Notes under the pieces: generated by a model
Database searches by the model: none
Told to the model about the DNA's origin: nothing
Seen by the model: the letters and a program-made list of their open reading frames with translations, nothing else
Assembly (NCBI RefSeq): GCF_000826145.2
Contig: NZ_LN651337.1
Span: forward strand, 1,561,945-1,625,944
Origin: Sporosarcina koreensis
GTDB lineage: Bacteria > Bacillota > Bacilli > Bacillales_A > Planococcaceae
Length of the DNA: 64,000 nucleotides
Direction of reading: 5' to 3'
Position numbers and translations under genes: made by a program
In this document: positions 58,790 to 64,000 of the stretch, piece by piece
How positions within the stretch are numbered: position 1 is the first letter of the stretch
Layout of the letters: every line of letters starts with the position of its first letter

Positions 58790-59185
58790 TTACATGCCGG
58801 AAACTTTGATGCGGTTGATGGCCCGGCGCAGACTGAGTTCCGCCTGCTTGGCTTCCAGTGCGTTCGTCTTCTGCTGAAGAGCGACTTCCGCCTTCTTGCG
58901 CGCCATTTCTGCACGCGCCAAGTCGATATGCGAAGCAAGCTCCGCACTCTGGGCAAGGACGGTCACGACGTCAGGACGGACTTCAAGGAAGCCTCCGTTG
59001 ACTGCGACGTGATCGGTTTCATTGCCGTTCTTCAGACGCAGCGCGCCGATGTCGAGCGGTGCCACCATGGCGATGTGACCGGGCAGGACGCCCAGTTCGC
59101 CGGTTTCGGTGACCGCTATGACCATATCCGCTTCTGTTTCCATGACAGGGCCGTCGGGAGTGACGATATTGACTTTTATCTTCAT
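58790..59185 (-). CDS. atpC: F1F0 ATP synthase epsilon subunit
   Basis: The 131-residue protein has the N-terminal beta-sandwich (NIVTPDGPVMETEADMVIAVTETGELGVLPGHIAMV) and a C-terminal helical hairpin (ARAEMARKKAEVALQ). It couples rotor to the catalytic head and inhibits ATP hydrolysis. Last gene of the atp operon. Confidence 0.96.
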   Translation of the reverse strand: MKIKVNIVTPDGPVMETEADMVIAVTETGELGVLPGHIAMVAPLDIGALRLKNGNETDHVAVNGGFLEVRPDVVTVLAQSAELASHIDLARAEMARKKAEVALQQKTNALEAKQAELSLRRAINRIKVSGM

Positions 59186-59209
59186 GACTTTCCCTCCTGG
59201 TCCCTTATA

Positions 59210-61528
<2,319 letters not shown>

Positions 61529-61575
61529 CTATTCACCACCTTTTTTTAGTCCGTTGTCCGTATTGCAGCCGAGTC

Positions 61576-63099
<1,524 letters not shown>

Positions 63100-63114
63100 T
63101 CATTTTTCAAAATT

Positions 63115-63651
63115 TTAGCCGATCAACGTACGCTGCAGTGAAGCCAGTTTAGTACTGAGACTGCTGTCGAAGATTCGGTTGCCGATCTGAAGGCGGATGC
63201 CGCCGATCAGGGACGGATCGATAATCGTTGTAAGATGAAGCGACTGTTTGCCGACTCGTGCGGCGAACGCGCTGGAAATTCGGGTTTGTTCCTGCTCTGT
63301 CAGTTCACGGGTTGCATAGACGGTCGCTTCGGCGATGCCGGCTGCGTCGTTTGCAAGTTCGTTGAATTCTTCCAGGACACTTGGCAGTTCTTCCATACGG
63401 TCTGCGTCCAGCATGACGTTCAGCGCATTCAGCAGGAGCTGGTGCGCACCCGGCATGACGGAAGCGATCAGTGAATGTTTCTTTTCAAGCGATACTTGCG
63501 GCAGGCTCATGAGTTCCATGAAGCCGCGGCCGGTTTCGAGCGCCTTCTGCAATTCACGGACGTCTGTATGGACTTCTTTGAGAGCGCCCTGCGCCATCGC
63601 TGCTTTGAACAGCCCGGCAGCATAGCGTTCCGAGACGATTGATCGGCTCAT
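63115..63651 (-). CDS. atpH: F1F0 ATP synthase delta subunit
   Basis: The 178-residue stator subunit begins MSRSIVSERYAAGLFKAAMAQG and ends with IDPSLIGGIRLQIGNRIFDSSLSTKLASLQR, the OSCP/delta signature. Its start overlaps the atpF stop by four bases. Confidence 0.96.
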   Translation of the reverse strand: MSRSIVSERYAAGLFKAAMAQGALKEVHTDVRELQKALETGRGFMELMSLPQVSLEKKHSLIASVMPGAHQLLLNALNVMLDADRMEELPSVLEEFNELANDAAGIAEATVYATRELTEQEQTRISSAFAARVGKQSLHLTTIIDPSLIGGIRLQIGNRIFDSSLSTKLASLQRTLIG

Positions 63652-64000
63652 CGGCCTTCCCCTGCCTTCACAATCGTTTCTTCGATCAGCTCGCGGTTAT
63701 CCTCCTCGGACACTTCTTTGCCGAGTACTTTGGACGCGGCCATGATCGAGAGAGAGACGAACTCTTCGCGGACAGCGGCGATCGCTTTCTCTTTCTCCGT
63801 AGCGATTTCACGTGCAGCGTTCTCTTTCATGCGGCTCACTTCAGCGCGTGCCGTCTGGACGAGGTCTTCGCGTGTCGCTTCGCCCTGCTTCTTCGCGTTT
63901 TCGATGATCGATTGTGCGTCTGTATGTGCTTCTTTCAAAAGAGCGCGCTGCTCTTCGAGTACGTTCTGTGATTCGGCACGGCTCTTTTCAGCCGCTTCGA
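63648..64000 (-). CDS. atpF: F1F0 ATP synthase subunit b (5' end outside window)
   Basis: The open frame continues to the window edge, giving about 116 residues of the charged helical stalk (EAAEKSRAESQNVLEEQRALL to ETIVKAGEGR), including SIMAASKVLGKEVSEEDNRELI, the delta-binding end. The membrane anchor lies beyond position 64000. Confidence 0.92.
   Translation of the reverse strand, partial: EAAEKSRAESQNVLEEQRALLKEAHTDAQSIIENAKKQGEATREDLVQTARAEVSRMKENAAREIATEKEKAIAAVREEFVSLSIMAASKVLGKEVSEEDNRELIEETIVKAGEGR

Overview
The window comes from the chromosome of a GC-rich, endospore-forming, flagellated member of the Bacillales, most likely Planococcaceae. The evidence is SpoIIID, SpoIIQ and SpoIID, an Mbl/FlhO/FlhP block, CsaB with SLH-anchored wall proteins, and the gene order atp - DUF1146 - murA - spoIID - spoIIQ - spoIIID - mbl - flhO - flhP - fabZ - ssb - SNF2/SWIM, which parallels Bacillus subtilis. 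By that synteny the origin lies to the right, forks move right to left, and the minus strand, which carries most genes, is the leading strand.

Layout. 1-7255: surface-polymer genes (TagA/WecG-type transferase, csaB, a GT4 glycosyltransferase, a MurJ/Wzx-type flippase, an exported epimerase-like protein). 7524-12675: an amidohydrolase / enolase-superfamily racemase / YfcC transporter operon and its probable regulator. 13335-24654: five consecutive SLH proteins (glucosaminidase, NlpC/P60 endopeptidase, subtilase, amidase, 5'-nucleotidase), which CsaB-pyruvylated wall polymer would anchor. 24810-26596: pantothenate uptake. 26894-32062: a NERD-domain protein, a DEDDh exonuclease and an HTH/PLDc_N/ABC operon. 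32666-37633: a 1655-residue secreted subtilase. 38087-42907: a second exonuclease with altered catalytic residues, an adaptor/membrane-protein pair and small regulators. 43002-49981: SWIM/SNF2 pair, SSB, YwpF-like protein and small proteins. 50128-56628: fabZ, flagellar, mbl and sporulation genes. 56741-64000: murA, DUF1146 and the distal atp operon, cut by the window edge.

The most unusual content is intergenic. Nine spacers hold arrays of a degenerate 20-21 bp unit centred on GGAATGGAGCGGTT, with TTGAGCGGTT and AACGGGCGGGTT variants. They are mixed with a conserved core module and a 65-70 bp hairpin element. Every array reads the same way on the plus strand whatever the direction of the adjacent genes. 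In most arrays nearly every unit, and the core, contains AGCGG, the pentamer known as Chi for B. subtilis AddAB. One spacer (16999-18260) has amplified into a roughly 276-bp tandem repeat, and a 77-bp identical direct repeat brackets the NERD gene. I know of no described element that matches this composite. No rRNA, tRNA, CRISPR, insertion sequence or prophage was seen.
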